Positions 10,092-19,891 of a stretch of DNA of 64,000 nucleotides are shown piece after piece. The notes under the pieces are model-generated. The model saw only the letters and a list, made by a program, of their open reading frames with translations, was not told the DNA's origin and did not search any database. The stretch covers positions 1,259,001-1,323,000 of the forward strand of contig JAXCHB010000005.1 in the NCBI GenBank assembly GCA_036926305.1, read 5' to 3'. Within the stretch, counting starts at the first letter, position 1, and the number at the start of each line of letters is the position of its first letter. The stretch comes from Uropetala carovei (taxonomy: Eukaryota; Arthropoda; Insecta; Odonata; Petaluridae). The translations under genes were made by a program, and so were the position numbers.

Positions 10092-11680
10092 TAAATAAAT
10101 TTTATACTCGTTAGGTAAATATTAATAAAAATTTGTTACGGTAAATCATCTGACGAGTGTTTTTTTAGTAACTCCCTCCACTCGTCACTTATTTGAAGTA
10201 TTCTTGCTCTCAGCGGATATTTAGCGTGTATATTTACCGATCACTTCTTTCGTAAATACTGCCTTGCTTTCGTAGTGAATGTTCTTTTTTACTGCAGAAA
10301 ACAAAGCTCGAACCCGAAAGGAATTCATTCTTCGCTATCCCCGAGGCCATCAAAAAAATATCTATGAACTCTATCGCTAAAAAAAAAAAGAAAACTAACA
10401 CCCAAAGGAACTGAGATTTCCATTATACCTGATTGGTGTCGATTAGAAGGTGAAGAACGCCTACGGGAAAATCCCTCAAAGAGCAACAGAGGAATATTAT
10501 TTTTACAAATGAATGCGACTTATTTTGCCAGTGACTCGGAAAAAGGTTTTCCTTTATCCATTCCAAATGACCCGCGAAAGCGATTTTTTGTTCTGCCTTA
10601 TGTTTTCTCCTGGTACACTTCGAGAGCTACGCAGAGAAACTTTTCCGGAGGCGCATTACGAGTGTCGTGTGGGCATTTCCTTTCAAATTTCTCCAACCAC
10701 CATGAAGAGGAGGAAAGGTAGGGAGTAAAAGGAGGAGGACAAATTAAAAAATGAAAATTCTACTTCAAAGTCTTTGTGGAATTGCATGGCATAGTTTAAG
10801 TAACCATTACCGGCTAAAAAGAAGCAGTCCTCTGGGGCAAATCATACACCTTTGATTATACTGAAAGAATTCTAGGAATAATCACAGACGAATTCTAAGG
10901 AGCTCACTTTGCATCAAAAATATGCCTCTGCTTTCCCCAACCACAGTCGGTTGGATGGGAAAATTACAAACTTGGGAGACCTTCATATTCTATTCTTATT
11001 TAAAAATATATTTAAAATCATTATTAATGAAAATGAGCAAAATAAAAAGAAAATTTATTTCTACTTTGTAAAATAACTTCGCCCTATGAAAAATAATTAT
11101 ACTGAAGCTGGAGATTCTTAGATTAACAGCGTTGTTATAAAAACACAGTTGTAGTTTCAATGTGGATTGAAGTTATTTAAAATAGATCAATTAAAACAAT
11201 TTATTTAAATGCTGCAGTACATCTGAAGTATTATTGTTAATAAAGGGACTGTAGTAAATATATACATAGCAATTTTAAATTTTTGTTCTAGCGATATTTA
11301 GGCTAAAGCATATTGCAATTTCATGGAAGAAAATTACAAAGGAAATGGATTACATCAAAGGCGAAAATGTGAACGATGGTACGGAGAGACTGAATCAATA
11401 GAATTACCAAAGATGGAGTAACGATTTAATATAAAAGCACCTGAAATTCAACTCAATCAGCATGTTCCCATAATGGTTTTGTTTCAAGTGAAATTACGCT
11501 ATATTACGAATAAGACATTAATTTATTTTCGTAGCGAAATAATAATCGAGAATACTAGATTCATATTACAAATTATCCGCCATCAGTATCATTTCATCCC
11601 CTTCTCAACACAGCGACTGTTGAATTACCGCTGAGGAAAAATAATTTTTAGTCATCGATGAATAACCATCGGAGACTATA
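10092..11680. other. no supported feature
   Basis: AT-rich sequence. Two overlapping open frames of about 70 codons at 10509-10728 have no domain and are treated as chance. Confidence 0.45.
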
Positions 11681-12020
11681 ACCCGTTTTCTACTCTTATG
11701 AAGCTTGACCATGGCGCAGTGAATAGCCAATCAGAGAGTTTTCCACTTCCACCCCCATTTGAAGTTTTCGAGAGGCGCGGGAAAGTAGTACACTCTTGCC
11801 AGATATCCGCTCTTGAAGAAAGTCGCATGCGAACGCCAAGGCGTAAACGCGGTAGATCTGGCAACAAAGTCGAGCTCGGAGCGATGTGAACAGCACGATG
11901 GCGAGAGACCGACTGACTTTCTCCCCTCCCCATCGACAGTCTCTCGAGCTTTCATTGGCTGCAGCAGTAAGCATACAACTAGGTTTTCAAGGTCAAGCTT
12001 CATAAGAGTAGAAAACGGGT
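11681..12020. mobile_element. foldback MITE with perfect 30-bp inverted ends
   Basis: Bases 11681-11710, beginning ACCCGTTTTCTACTCTTATG, are the exact reverse complement of 11991-12020. The 280-base interior is clearly GC-richer than its surroundings. It also contains further loosely inverted sequence: a CCAAT at 11727-11731 and an ATTGG at 11954-11958 sit at mirrored positions. The target duplication is unclear. TA-containing flanks (TATA on the left, GTAATA on the right) are compatible with a TA site but not decisive. Several overlapping open frames on both strands reflect the GC-rich interior, not genes. Superfamily is unassigned. Confidence 0.75.
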
Positions 12021-12224
12021 GTAATACTAGGCAGCTGAAACGCAAGTCACGTTGCACGACTATGATTGTTATCTTAACCAACTACAGAGGAGTACGTTCG
12101 TGAAGAGACGAGTAAAGGAGTGAGCATAGATAGATGACGTACGTAACCGGCAGGATCTAGGAACTCCCAAGGAGATGTAGTATTAACAAGGTTTCAGAGG
12201 CAGTTTCGCCATCAAATCGGAAAT

Positions 12225-12710
12225 GTTTAAGATGAGACGAGAGAAGAGGGCAAGAGGTAGGGGGGAGAGAATGGGGTATGAAGTAAATGGAAGGATTACG
12301 GAATCGTGAATACGGGGCTTGAGGAGGAGCGAAAGGAGATGGGGATTATGGGGAGGCAAAGGGAGTTTGGACGAAGTAAGGAGGTTTGGGACTTCGAGAT
12401 GGATTTGGTGAGAAGGAAAGGGCTTTAAAAAGTGGGAGGGGTCAAGGGAATGTAGCGGGTGGGGTAGGAGGAGGTAGGGAGAGGGGGGTTTGGTGTGAGG
12501 GACGGAGTAGGTTTAGAGAGAGCGTGTCGGGGCGGTGAAAGGAGTTGGAATGGAGGGATAGGATCGAAGTAGTGGGAGGTGGGTCAGAAGGATATGGGAT
12601 GGCGAAAGGGGTGCTGCTGGAGGCGGCGTTTGAGGCAAGACGGAAAGGTCGAGGCATTGGGTGGGGGTTAGGGAAGCGGGTAAGAGGCAGCGTTGGTTGT
12701 AAGAGGTCGA
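12225..12710. repeat. polypurine tract
   Basis: The plus strand is nearly all G and A for about 480 bases, with GGGGAGAGA, GGAGGAG and GAAAGG runs. It could be a decayed minisatellite. The open frame on the opposite strand is low-complexity S/P-rich. Confidence 0.7.
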
Positions 12711-13553
12711 GTTAGACGGAAGAGGTTGGATTAGTGGGATGCGACAAATACAACCTTATAAGGTTAAGACATTGGGAAAGGGTTAAGGTGAAGGTTAGAG
12801 GTTGGAGCGTCTGGTATTGAGTGTGTTCGGAGGCATAGGATTAAGATAGGATGAAGAAGTGCTGGAGGATACAAAAGATGAACCAGCACGAGGATACAAG
12901 ACGATGACGCTTTCGTCAAAGCGTTTGCACTGGAAGATGGAAAAACACGCCCTCGATTCGTGATAAAAAGAAGGGGTTATAACATTCGGTTGTTCTTCTC
13001 GTCGAAGAGGGAGGACGGTGAACAAAGAGAAAGGAAGGATGTTTACGACGTGAGTTTTCCGGTGGAAATAAACAGACCTCGCGGATGAGAGTAGCGGCCC
13101 ATTCTTTTTCCGTGGGGTATTCATTTATTCTTGGAAGTCGAAAAATATATGCTGTGTTATGGTACGCCGGGGGCAAGACGAACGGTCTCCGTTCGTATGA
13201 CAAAGTTTAGAAAGCAGGCATTGATATTAAAGAGAAGATGGGAAAGTATTAAAGGATGCATGTGTGCTTAGATTTTAGTTTCACATAAGACGGGAGTACT
13301 CCGTAAAATGGAGGATCTGGGAAAAAATTGTGAGCAATGAAGTTTTTTCATTTGCATTTTTTCTTTAATGAAGATCGGCTGAATACAGATGTAAACGCGA
13401 AGGCGCAGCAAGATCTAGGCAAATGGCGAACCAGGAAAATTTTGGCGACGGAATGATAAGCGCGATACCACAGTCATAAATTATATTGAGAAGATAGATC
13501 CAAAAGAAAAATAATAAAATTAAAAAGTTGATTTACCTATATATTTTGGTTGG

Positions 13554-13554
<1 letters not shown>
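12711..13554. other. no supported feature
   Basis: G/A-biased at first, then ordinary AT-rich sequence. Minus-strand frames at 12795-13203 overlap each other in different phases and match nothing I know. Confidence 0.45.

Positions 13555-13590
<36 letters not shown>
13555..13590. repeat. (TA)n microsatellite
   Basis: Uninterrupted TA dinucleotide run. Confidence 0.95.
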
Positions 13591-13593
<3 letters not shown>

Positions 13594-13675
13594 CTATTTA
13601 AAAACATGAAATTTGCTAGGTTCAAGTGAAATGTTGTATGTTTGTTACGACTTTCGATTTCTTGATGGATTAGAC

Positions 13676-14357
13676 CAGGGGTCGGCAACCTATGGCACGC
13701 GTGCCAGAAGATGACACATAAAGACAATTTAATTGGCCTGACATTTCAGAGAATAATTACGAAAAAAGAATTTCACTTTTATTTCAATTTTATGTTATAC
13801 AGGGGGTCTGAGAAAGAGTGGACACATTTCAAACATTTTTAGTGAGAAAATTAATAAAGTTACAAGGAAACAGTTTTCGTCAAACGAAAGCGGAACTCTG
13901 AAAATTTTAAATACGCTACTTGTTATACCGAGCGCGCATTGATGTGCGCATGAATGTGCCATCCACCACACACACGCAGCCTTCTGCTGATCCGACGCCA
14001 TGGTCAGAGCAACTACCACGCGGTCTCTGAAATGTAGCTTTCTCTCAACTGAGTGCATGCGCACTCGGCAGAAGTAGCGTGTATAAAACTTTCAGAGTTC
14101 CGCTTTCATGTGGCGAAAACATTTCTCTTGTAGCTTTATTCATTTTATCACTAAGAACGTTTGAAATGTGTCCTCTCTTTCTCGGGCACCCTGTATTTTA
14201 ATGATACTGCATTATATTCAGGATTCCTTATATTATAAAAGCCGCTTTTTGTAATCGTTACGGACAAAGCGAATTTAAGGGTGGCACGCGCGGATGGTCA
14301 CAGATTATTAATATTGATAAAACGTGGCACCAAACAGAGAAACGTTGCCGACCCCTG
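13676..14357. mobile_element. non-autonomous hAT element, perfect 8-bp TSD, with nested MITE
   Basis: The 8-mer GATTAGAC is present at 13668-13675 and again at 14358-14365. The left end is CAGGGGTCGGCAAC and the right end is its exact reverse complement. This is a textbook hAT terminus. Just inside, GGCACGCGTGCC on the left is echoed by GGTGGCACGCGCGG on the right. Without the nested 394-bp element plus its TA duplication, the host element would be only about 286 bp, so it never carried a transposase in this form. The nested copy must be younger than the hAT insertion. Confidence 0.93.
13800..14193 (-). mobile_element. mariner-type foldback MITE nested in hAT element
   Basis: TA dinucleotides at 13798-13799 and 14194-14195 flank CAGGG and CCCTG ends. 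The inverted arms align for roughly 140 bases: both read AAAGAG-GGACACATTTCAAAC, then GAAAGCGGAACTCTGAAA, then ACGCTACTT. The short loop, read on the minus strand from 14001, starts MASDQQKAACVWWMA and then breaks off. That resembles the start of mariner-like transposases that carry a DUF4817-type N-terminal helix-turn-helix domain. The element therefore looks like an internal-deletion derivative that kept both ends and the first codons of its parent's gene. It has no catalytic domain. Confidence 0.88.
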
Positions 14358-14365
14358 GATTAGAC

Positions 14366-15794
14366 TCTCGGCCTGCCATACCATCTAACTTAGTATGTCA
14401 TCTGATACAGAGTTAGCCATGAGCTGAAAACGACCGATAGTTAATAACTTACGTAAAAGAAATTTAATTAGATCACCCTTTTTATGCACTACATAGTTTA
14501 AAAAAATAAATACAAAATTCACTTAACTGAATAATCCAGAAAGTCAAAACAGTTTTGGTGTGGTGGTGTCGCAAACAAATATTGGTGATTTGATACTAAA
14601 ACTTACGCCATTGGATATTTAATTTCCTTAATGTCGTATTGTTTGCTGTTACTTATGTATCGTTTAAACTTCAAAAGCGTCGAAATTTTGTGAATAAATA
14701 CGACGGAAATGTATTCTTAGTCATTCATACGCAACTACACCATATCGGCAATAATGCAAATCATCTAAGCAACGAAAAGATTTTCACGTAAAAGCACATG
14801 AAATTTTCGCATTAAAAACTAATTTCTAAATCGATCCAAGGCGTATAAATCGATGACAAGAAAATAAAATTTCGTTCTTTTAGACGTTCGTTGCTTCAAG
14901 TCCCGAATTCTTACGATGATTCTAAGTGATTTTAATATGCTAATGAAAAACACGTTCCCTGTGTAATTCAAGTAGAATAAAGAAGAGTTCCAAGAATCGA
15001 ACCCGGTTCACTATTGTATGTAACTATCGTGAACACATGTCGGTTTGAGGAATTAAAAATGAAATAATTAATGTAAAAAATTATCACTGCGATTTTGTAC
15101 ACCATTTTCGCAAACACTTGACTACAAATTTACAAGTAAATAAATATACGTTGAAGTGCATATAAGTGGCGGTAAAACATGCAAAATGTTAATCATAATA
15201 ATATAAATGTAAAACACTATAAAAATTACAAAAGAAATATGAGGGGGAATTGGATAATAAGTGAAACTTTATCTTCGATGCAAGTCGTAACAAGTCAATA
15301 CATGCCTCATGCATTATCAGTTCAGTAGACATCTGAGATATTTGTGTCATATTCTATGCAACTCTCATAGAACGAATCAGCCTTAAATATATCCACACTG
15401 AATTTACGGATAGAATTACGATATGCAATAATGTCTTGCGCGCGTTTTGATAAAACGGGTAAAGAAACGTGTGAAATGATGATAGGTGCATTCAACGTGG
15501 ATTGCTTGTCTCGTGGTAGAGTGATTGAGTGACAAAAGATTTTGGGAGGGATGTGAATCAATCAATTATGACCTCCGCAGAGGTCAAACGTCTATATCAT
15601 GATCTGAATCATATGCCATTCAAATCGATGCATTCATAAAAAGTAATCGAATCATCCAGACAAAGATATTCGCTACTCTGAGCACTTGATATGGAGGATA
15701 ATATCCTCCAAAGTGTAGGCAACATAAATACGACAGCCAAATAGATGTCGAAAATTGCATTTAAAAAATGAACTATTTTGAGTAGAATAGAATC
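14366..15794. other. no supported feature
   Basis: AT-rich sequence with no supported gene. A reverse-strand B-box-like GGTTCGATTCTT at 14991-15004 lacks a paired A box. Minus-strand frames at 15322-15561 and 15609-15827 have no domain. Confidence 0.45.
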
Positions 15795-15802
15795 ATTTAT
15801 AC

Positions 15803-16068
15803 TAGTGTTTTTCAAAGTATGGGCCATGACCCAACACTGCGAGCGAGGCTCAAGAGGAAAATCTGAGCATTCGATGCTTAAACAGCTGAAATGCGTGAAA
15901 AATGACGAGAAAGTAAATTTTGTTATTATGTAAATGCCAATATTGTAGCATGAGTTACTTTTTACCGATAGTTAATGAAAAAACTGTTAAGAGATTATTT
16001 ATATTCGTCTTCCCTTCCCTTCGACTGAGTCGCGAGACATTCTACTGGGTCGCGATGGAAAAACTCTT
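15803..16068. mobile_element. non-autonomous hAT MITE, perfect 8-bp TSD
   Basis: ATTTATAC occurs at 15795-15802 and at 16069-16076. The left end is TAGTGTTTTTCAAAG and the reverse complement of the right end is AAGAGTTTTTCCATCG. Both lead into a GACCC-type block (ATGACCC, GCGACCC). The pattern resembles the common hAT ends that start CAGTGTTTCTCAAA. The 266-bp length leaves no room for a transposase. A plus-strand open frame 15920-16246 runs across the right boundary and is not a gene. Confidence 0.85.
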
Positions 16069-16557
16069 ATTTATACAAAGTCTATATTTTTTGCAAATGC
16101 CTTTTCCTCCTAGAACAGGACAAAATTTACTCTGCTGGAAGTTCCCCGGATATGTACGTGAGCTTCTGAATACAATATATTACATATATAAACCTGCTCT
16201 AGTTTTCCAATCGTCCCCGAACCAACCAACCTGCAATTTTACCTAAAACGTAAACTACAACAATACAAGTACCAAATATCTCCTTAATTTAAGTAACTCA
16301 CACAACGCGGAGTTTCCACTGAAACTAGGGTGACCACATATGGTTGACGATTTTAAGAGACAGACCCTCAAAAAAACGGGACTATGAAAAATTTTACGGT
16401 ACCTTTTTAACTTTGAAATTGAGTAATTAAAGAAATATTCTTTGAAAGTATATAAGAAAAAATTATTTTTTACAAATAAACGTCTAGCAAATAAAAAAAC
16501 AGAACAATTATTCTTGAGAAATAAAGCTAAATTGCACACAATACTAAGAACATATTC

Positions 16558-16810
16558 ACAAAGAATAGTTTCTGACACTGTAAGAAATAAAGTATTTCTC
16601 GTCAGATTTTGTACACTTCAGAAAATCTTCATTAGAAAGAATATAATTATAAAAGTCTTTAAAAGACAGATAGTTGCTTTACATCTGCAGATCTGCTTTT
16701 ACTGCACTTATGTCAAATATTTTTCTATTACCATTCCATGTATTACGATATAAAGAAAATATTCTTTCTACAGGAGCATTAGAACCTGGTACTGACTTAA
16801 TAAATTGCAT
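16558..16810 (-). pseudogene. hAT transposase C-terminal dimerisation region, frameshifted
   Basis: From 16810 on the minus strand the translation runs MQFIKSVPGSNAPVERIFSL, then YRNTW, ending KADLQM and a stop near 16679. Shifting frame continues at once with NYLSFKDFYNYILSNEDFLK and a DEKY block, ending in a stop at about 16558. The S-PGSNA-VER-FS core is the diagnostic hAT C-terminal motif. The second half matches the usual downstream helix (F-DFY--IL--E-LLK--KS-EKY). The frameshift and the missing upstream catalytic regions make it non-functional. It lies within the hAT ends at 16326-17269 in the matching orientation. Confidence 0.88.
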
Positions 16811-16959
16811 CAGGTTACAAAATTATTTTTTCGCAAGATTTTAATATCCCATTACATTTATCTAGGAGAGATGAAATCTCGTTTGTAACTTTTCGTAAAC
16901 GTGGGTTCATTTCTGTAAACTCTTCATACATTACATGTATGTATGTATATACATATATT

Positions 16960-17086
16960 CAGTGCTCGAAATGAAAAATATTACGAAGTGGAACGCTCGG
17001 GAGGAAAATATTATAATTCGGAACTAATCGCCGATATATTCGATACATATGCGGTCTAGGTTCGTTCCGGCTCATTCCGAGCACTG
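16960..17086. mobile_element. 127-bp hAT MITE nested in hAT element
   Basis: The ends are CAGTGCTCGAAATGA on the left and, reverse complemented, CAGTGCTCGGAATGA on the right. The flanking 8-mers CATATATT (16952-16959) and CATTTATT (17087-17094) differ at one base. The interior is short and AT-rich with no coding capacity. It interrupts the 5' side of the minus-strand hAT relic, so it is younger than the host element. Confidence 0.85.
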
Positions 17087-17277
17087 CATTTATTACAATA
17101 AAATACAGGACCCTAACTGTATCTGAAATCAATATCCATATCTATTTTCATAAAAGAATACGGGACAAAGTGCGTCCCGTATTGATTTCAAACGGGACGC
17201 GGGACATTTGAGGAAAAATTGGCCGGAAAACGGGACGTCCCGTAAAATACGGGACATGTGGTGACTCCACCTGAAAC

Positions 17278-17640
17278 GTATGCCACCAAGCAAACGCCAC
17301 GTGGCCCATGATTGAATGCCACCACCCACATCACAATAGATTCCCCCATGTGCGACGTACAAATATGTACATTGTACGTCTACCACAAAACTTACGCCTA
17401 ACGCCCAGATTATATGCAACCAACAGCACACCAGTTGCCCCTGATATGTATGCCACCCAACTTCCTCCTAATGCTCCTGATTATATGCCTCCCACACCAC
17501 ACTAGACTGCCCCTACTACTTACACATGTGTCTCCTGGTCGTATGCAACCCACAATACACTGGGCTGCCCCTAATACGCGTGCCACCAAACAAACATATG
17601 GCGCCCCCTGATCATACCACTCACATTGAACTTCTCCGAT
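17278..17640. repeat. degenerate 35-36 bp minisatellite
   Basis: The motif TATGCCACC or a one- to two-base variant recurs at about 17281, 17317, 17415, 17451, 17486, 17544 and 17581. Most intervals are 35-37 bases and the rest are roughly longer multiples. Units share TGCCCCTGAT and CCAACTTCC-like blocks. The phase is not a multiple of three, so it does not encode a peptide repeat. It starts immediately after the right target duplication of the hAT element at 16326-17269 and stops near a Helitron-like end. Confidence 0.7.
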
Positions 17641-17712
17641 GTGACCAAATTAATTTATAATTATACATAAGGAAAATATAACAGAAGAAAGAGGATTGGA
17701 TTTTTCATAATA

Positions 17713-17904
17713 CTAGCTGAACCCGCGCAATATTTGCGCGTTTTTTCAATTAATTTATCAAAAATTAAGGTGTGTGTAAAAAAAGTTAATCTCAATAATT
17801 CACATTTAACTATACTAATGTATTTTACAGGTATTGGTAAGGTCCGCGGGTACGAATCTCTGTGGAGGCACGGCTGTGTGCGTACTGACAATTTATTATG
17901 CGAA
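17713..17904 (-). mobile_element. Helitron-like 3' terminus, minus strand
   Basis: Read on the minus strand, the sequence forms a perfect 7-bp hairpin (CGCGCAA, loop ATA, TTGCGCG; 17724-17740). Seven bases follow, then CTAG (17713-17716) and a T. Hairpin + CTAG|T is the hallmark Helitron 3' end. The 5' limit is not identified and the right boundary given is approximate. A GGGTACGAATC B-box-like string at about 17847-17857 may belong to a SINE fragment. Confidence 0.55.
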
Positions 17905-18580
17905 GTCAGTCAGAAATCTGCATTTTAAATTTCATATTAAAGAGAAAATTAATGCTACGCAGTAACTGATTGCGCACTTTTCCAATTCCCATAAAATAAC
18001 ACGTAAAAATGGATTTCTCAGTCTGCAGGCTTTCATTTTTTTTTGAGATAAATATAACTGAGTATTGACAATCTTCGGTTATGAACCATTTTGAATAAAA
18101 CATTATAAAGTTTCTTATTTTGTTCATCATTTTCCGCCTACAGTTCGAAATAGCTCAATTTAAACGTTTAATGCACGTAATACTGGAATTCAAGCGGAAA
18201 ATAAAAGGGTAATTCAAATGGTAAAATCAGTTTATAGATGAATGTAAACAATGGATAAGACAACTCCACAGAGGTATATTTTCCCACTTCCATTATCGCA
18301 ATGAAGAGAAGATAACCATGTAATGTGTCAAAAAAATAACGTATGTATCATATAACGTATCATCTAATTTGAAATTTATGCGTGACCTTAAATGCGTTAG
18401 TAAGCATTACAGATGTATAATATAAAGGTTTTTCTTACAAAAAGGTAAGATACCAGCATTCAAACGATGAAATGAAGATTCATCTACTTTGAATAAATCG
18501 TTAGAAACGCTTCCCATACGGAGTTAACTGAATAATTATCCGTAAATATTTACGTTTCTATGTACCTATACTAAAGTTTG
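17905..18580 (+). repeat. local segmental duplication, copy 1 (interrupted)
   Basis: Blocks in this region recur in order at 18784-19215. The first is CAGTCAGAAATCTGCATTTT, continuing through ATTAATGCTACGCAGTAA. Later blocks are AGAGAAGATAACC, then AATTTATGCGTGA, then CCAGCATTCAAAC, then GAATAATTATCC. Copy 1 contains an extra block at 17976-18190 that is Helitron-derived (separate entry), so the duplication predates that insertion or the block was lost from copy 2. Confidence 0.7.
17976..18190 (+). mobile_element. Helitron-derived core fragment
   Basis: Matches the plus-strand core at 44380-44590 and, inverted, the core at 6900-7100. Shared landmarks are TTCCCAT followed by ACACGTAAAA-like sequence, a GCAGGCTTTCATT block, GAACCATTTTGAA, TTATAAAG and CAGTTCGAAAT. 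It lacks both Helitron termini. Confidence 0.6.
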
Positions 18581-18783
18581 AAGTATTCTTTTTAGTAACT
18601 AATATTATCGGAGTAAGCAATATCAAGTCTTAAGATCATATAGTTCAATTCAATTCCGCTATCCGGTTTAAACCCATGAGATTGGTGGCAAAAATAGAGC
18701 ATATCTTTCCAGGTCTGTTTAAGAGTTTGTGTGTTAAGTCTTCCGTCTCTTTTCCACAGCCATTCGGGAAAATAACCCATAAG

Positions 18784-19215
18784 CCAGTCAGAAATCTGCA
18801 TTTTAAGTCATATTAGAGAGGATATTAATGCTACGCAGTAATTGATCACGAACATTTATGATAATTTTCTTTGCTTCTTATTAATGAATAATGTGTCCTT
18901 TCTTTTTCATATAACAATCAATGCAACCGTTTATTTATATTAGCTACGAAGAGAAGATAACCGTGTAACTTTCAATATGTTTAAAAAAATATCGTACGTT
19001 CCTATTCTCATCTAATTTTAAATTTATGCGTGAACCTATTTGCGTTAATAAGCATTACAGTTGTAAAATATAATAATTTTACTTACAAAACAATAAGATT
19101 CCAGCATTCAAACTGTGAAATGAAGATTCAATTGCTTCGATTAAATCGTGAGAAATGTTTTCCATATGCGGTCAACAGAATAATTATCCTTAAATAGTTA
19201 TGTTGCTATGCATAA
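18784..19215 (+). repeat. local segmental duplication, copy 2
   Basis: Partner of 17905-18580 in direct orientation, without the Helitron-derived block. Roughly four fifths identical by eye over the shared blocks, with small indels. Confidence 0.65.
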
Positions 19216-19432
19216 TTAATTTAGATGCTTAAACAAAAGTGCGAAGAGAATAACGCTTTTCTTTCACATATCTGAAGGTTTAATTAGCATTAATTGAATT
19301 GGAGGCAACAATGACGGTCGCCTTGGCAACGTCCGGAAAGAGTATGAAAAATCCGTAAAATTTCGAAAAAGAATGCGTATTTCTGAAAATATCGACCGTG
19401 TAACATGTCAATATCGCAAGAATGAGATAGAG

Positions 19433-19883
19433 CAGGGGCGCCCATTACGTCTCCCATGGGCGACCGGTCGCCCTTTAGGAGGGTCTGTGTCGCCCACGCA
19501 TCCAACCAGGCTTACATGCCTGAGTAAGGAGTTCTGTTCTCTAATATGAACTTAATTAAATCAAAAACCAGAAATGCTCCCACTAATGAACATCTCGAAG
19601 ACTGTTTACTTCTCTCTGTTTCTAGTTACGTGCCCAATTACCATTCACAGCAGAAGATATGCAGTGTAAACGTGCTCATAATCGCGCAAATCAAGATAAA
19701 ATTAAATTAATCAGTTGTATAATGTTGTTTGATGTATAATGCCTAATAAATGCATTTTTCGGCAAATTTGTAGTCTAATTCTTTCTTAATATCCCTTTTT
19801 ATATATTGAAAAAAATAAGTAGCCCGCAAGACAATTACCAGGATGAAAGTGGCCCATGATATGAAAAAGTTTGGGCACCCCTA
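19433..19883. mobile_element. non-autonomous hAT element
   Basis: The left end is CAGGGGCGCCCA and the reverse complement of the right end is TAGGGGTGCCCAAACTTTTT, a familiar hAT type. The flanking 8-mers AGATAGAG (19425-19432) and GTATAGAG (19884-19891) match at 6 of 8. The left arm also contains a CATGGGCGACC string that is loosely echoed by CATGGGCCAC in the right arm. No transposase frame is present in 451 bp. Confidence 0.75.
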
Positions 19884-19891
19884 GTATAGAG

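Larger units (their letters stand above)
16326..17269 (-). mobile_element. decayed hAT element with transposase relic and nested MITE
   Basis: The left end TAGGGTGACCACAT and the reverse complement of the right end TGGAGTCACCACAT match at 11 of 14 bases. The flanking 8-mers are ACTGAAAC (16318-16325) and CCTGAAAC (17270-17277), 7 of 8 identical. Near the right end, repeated GGGAC and GTCCC blocks form subterminal palindromes. The minus strand encodes a hAT dimerisation region (separate entry). A second, smaller hAT element sits inside at 16960-17086. Its target duplication falls upstream of the recognisable transposase segment. Confidence 0.85.

Noticed and set aside
14985..15050. Reverse-strand B-box-like sequence GGTTCGATTCTTGG, possible tRNA or SINE
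   Set aside because: No A box at the right distance and no cloverleaf could be drawn.
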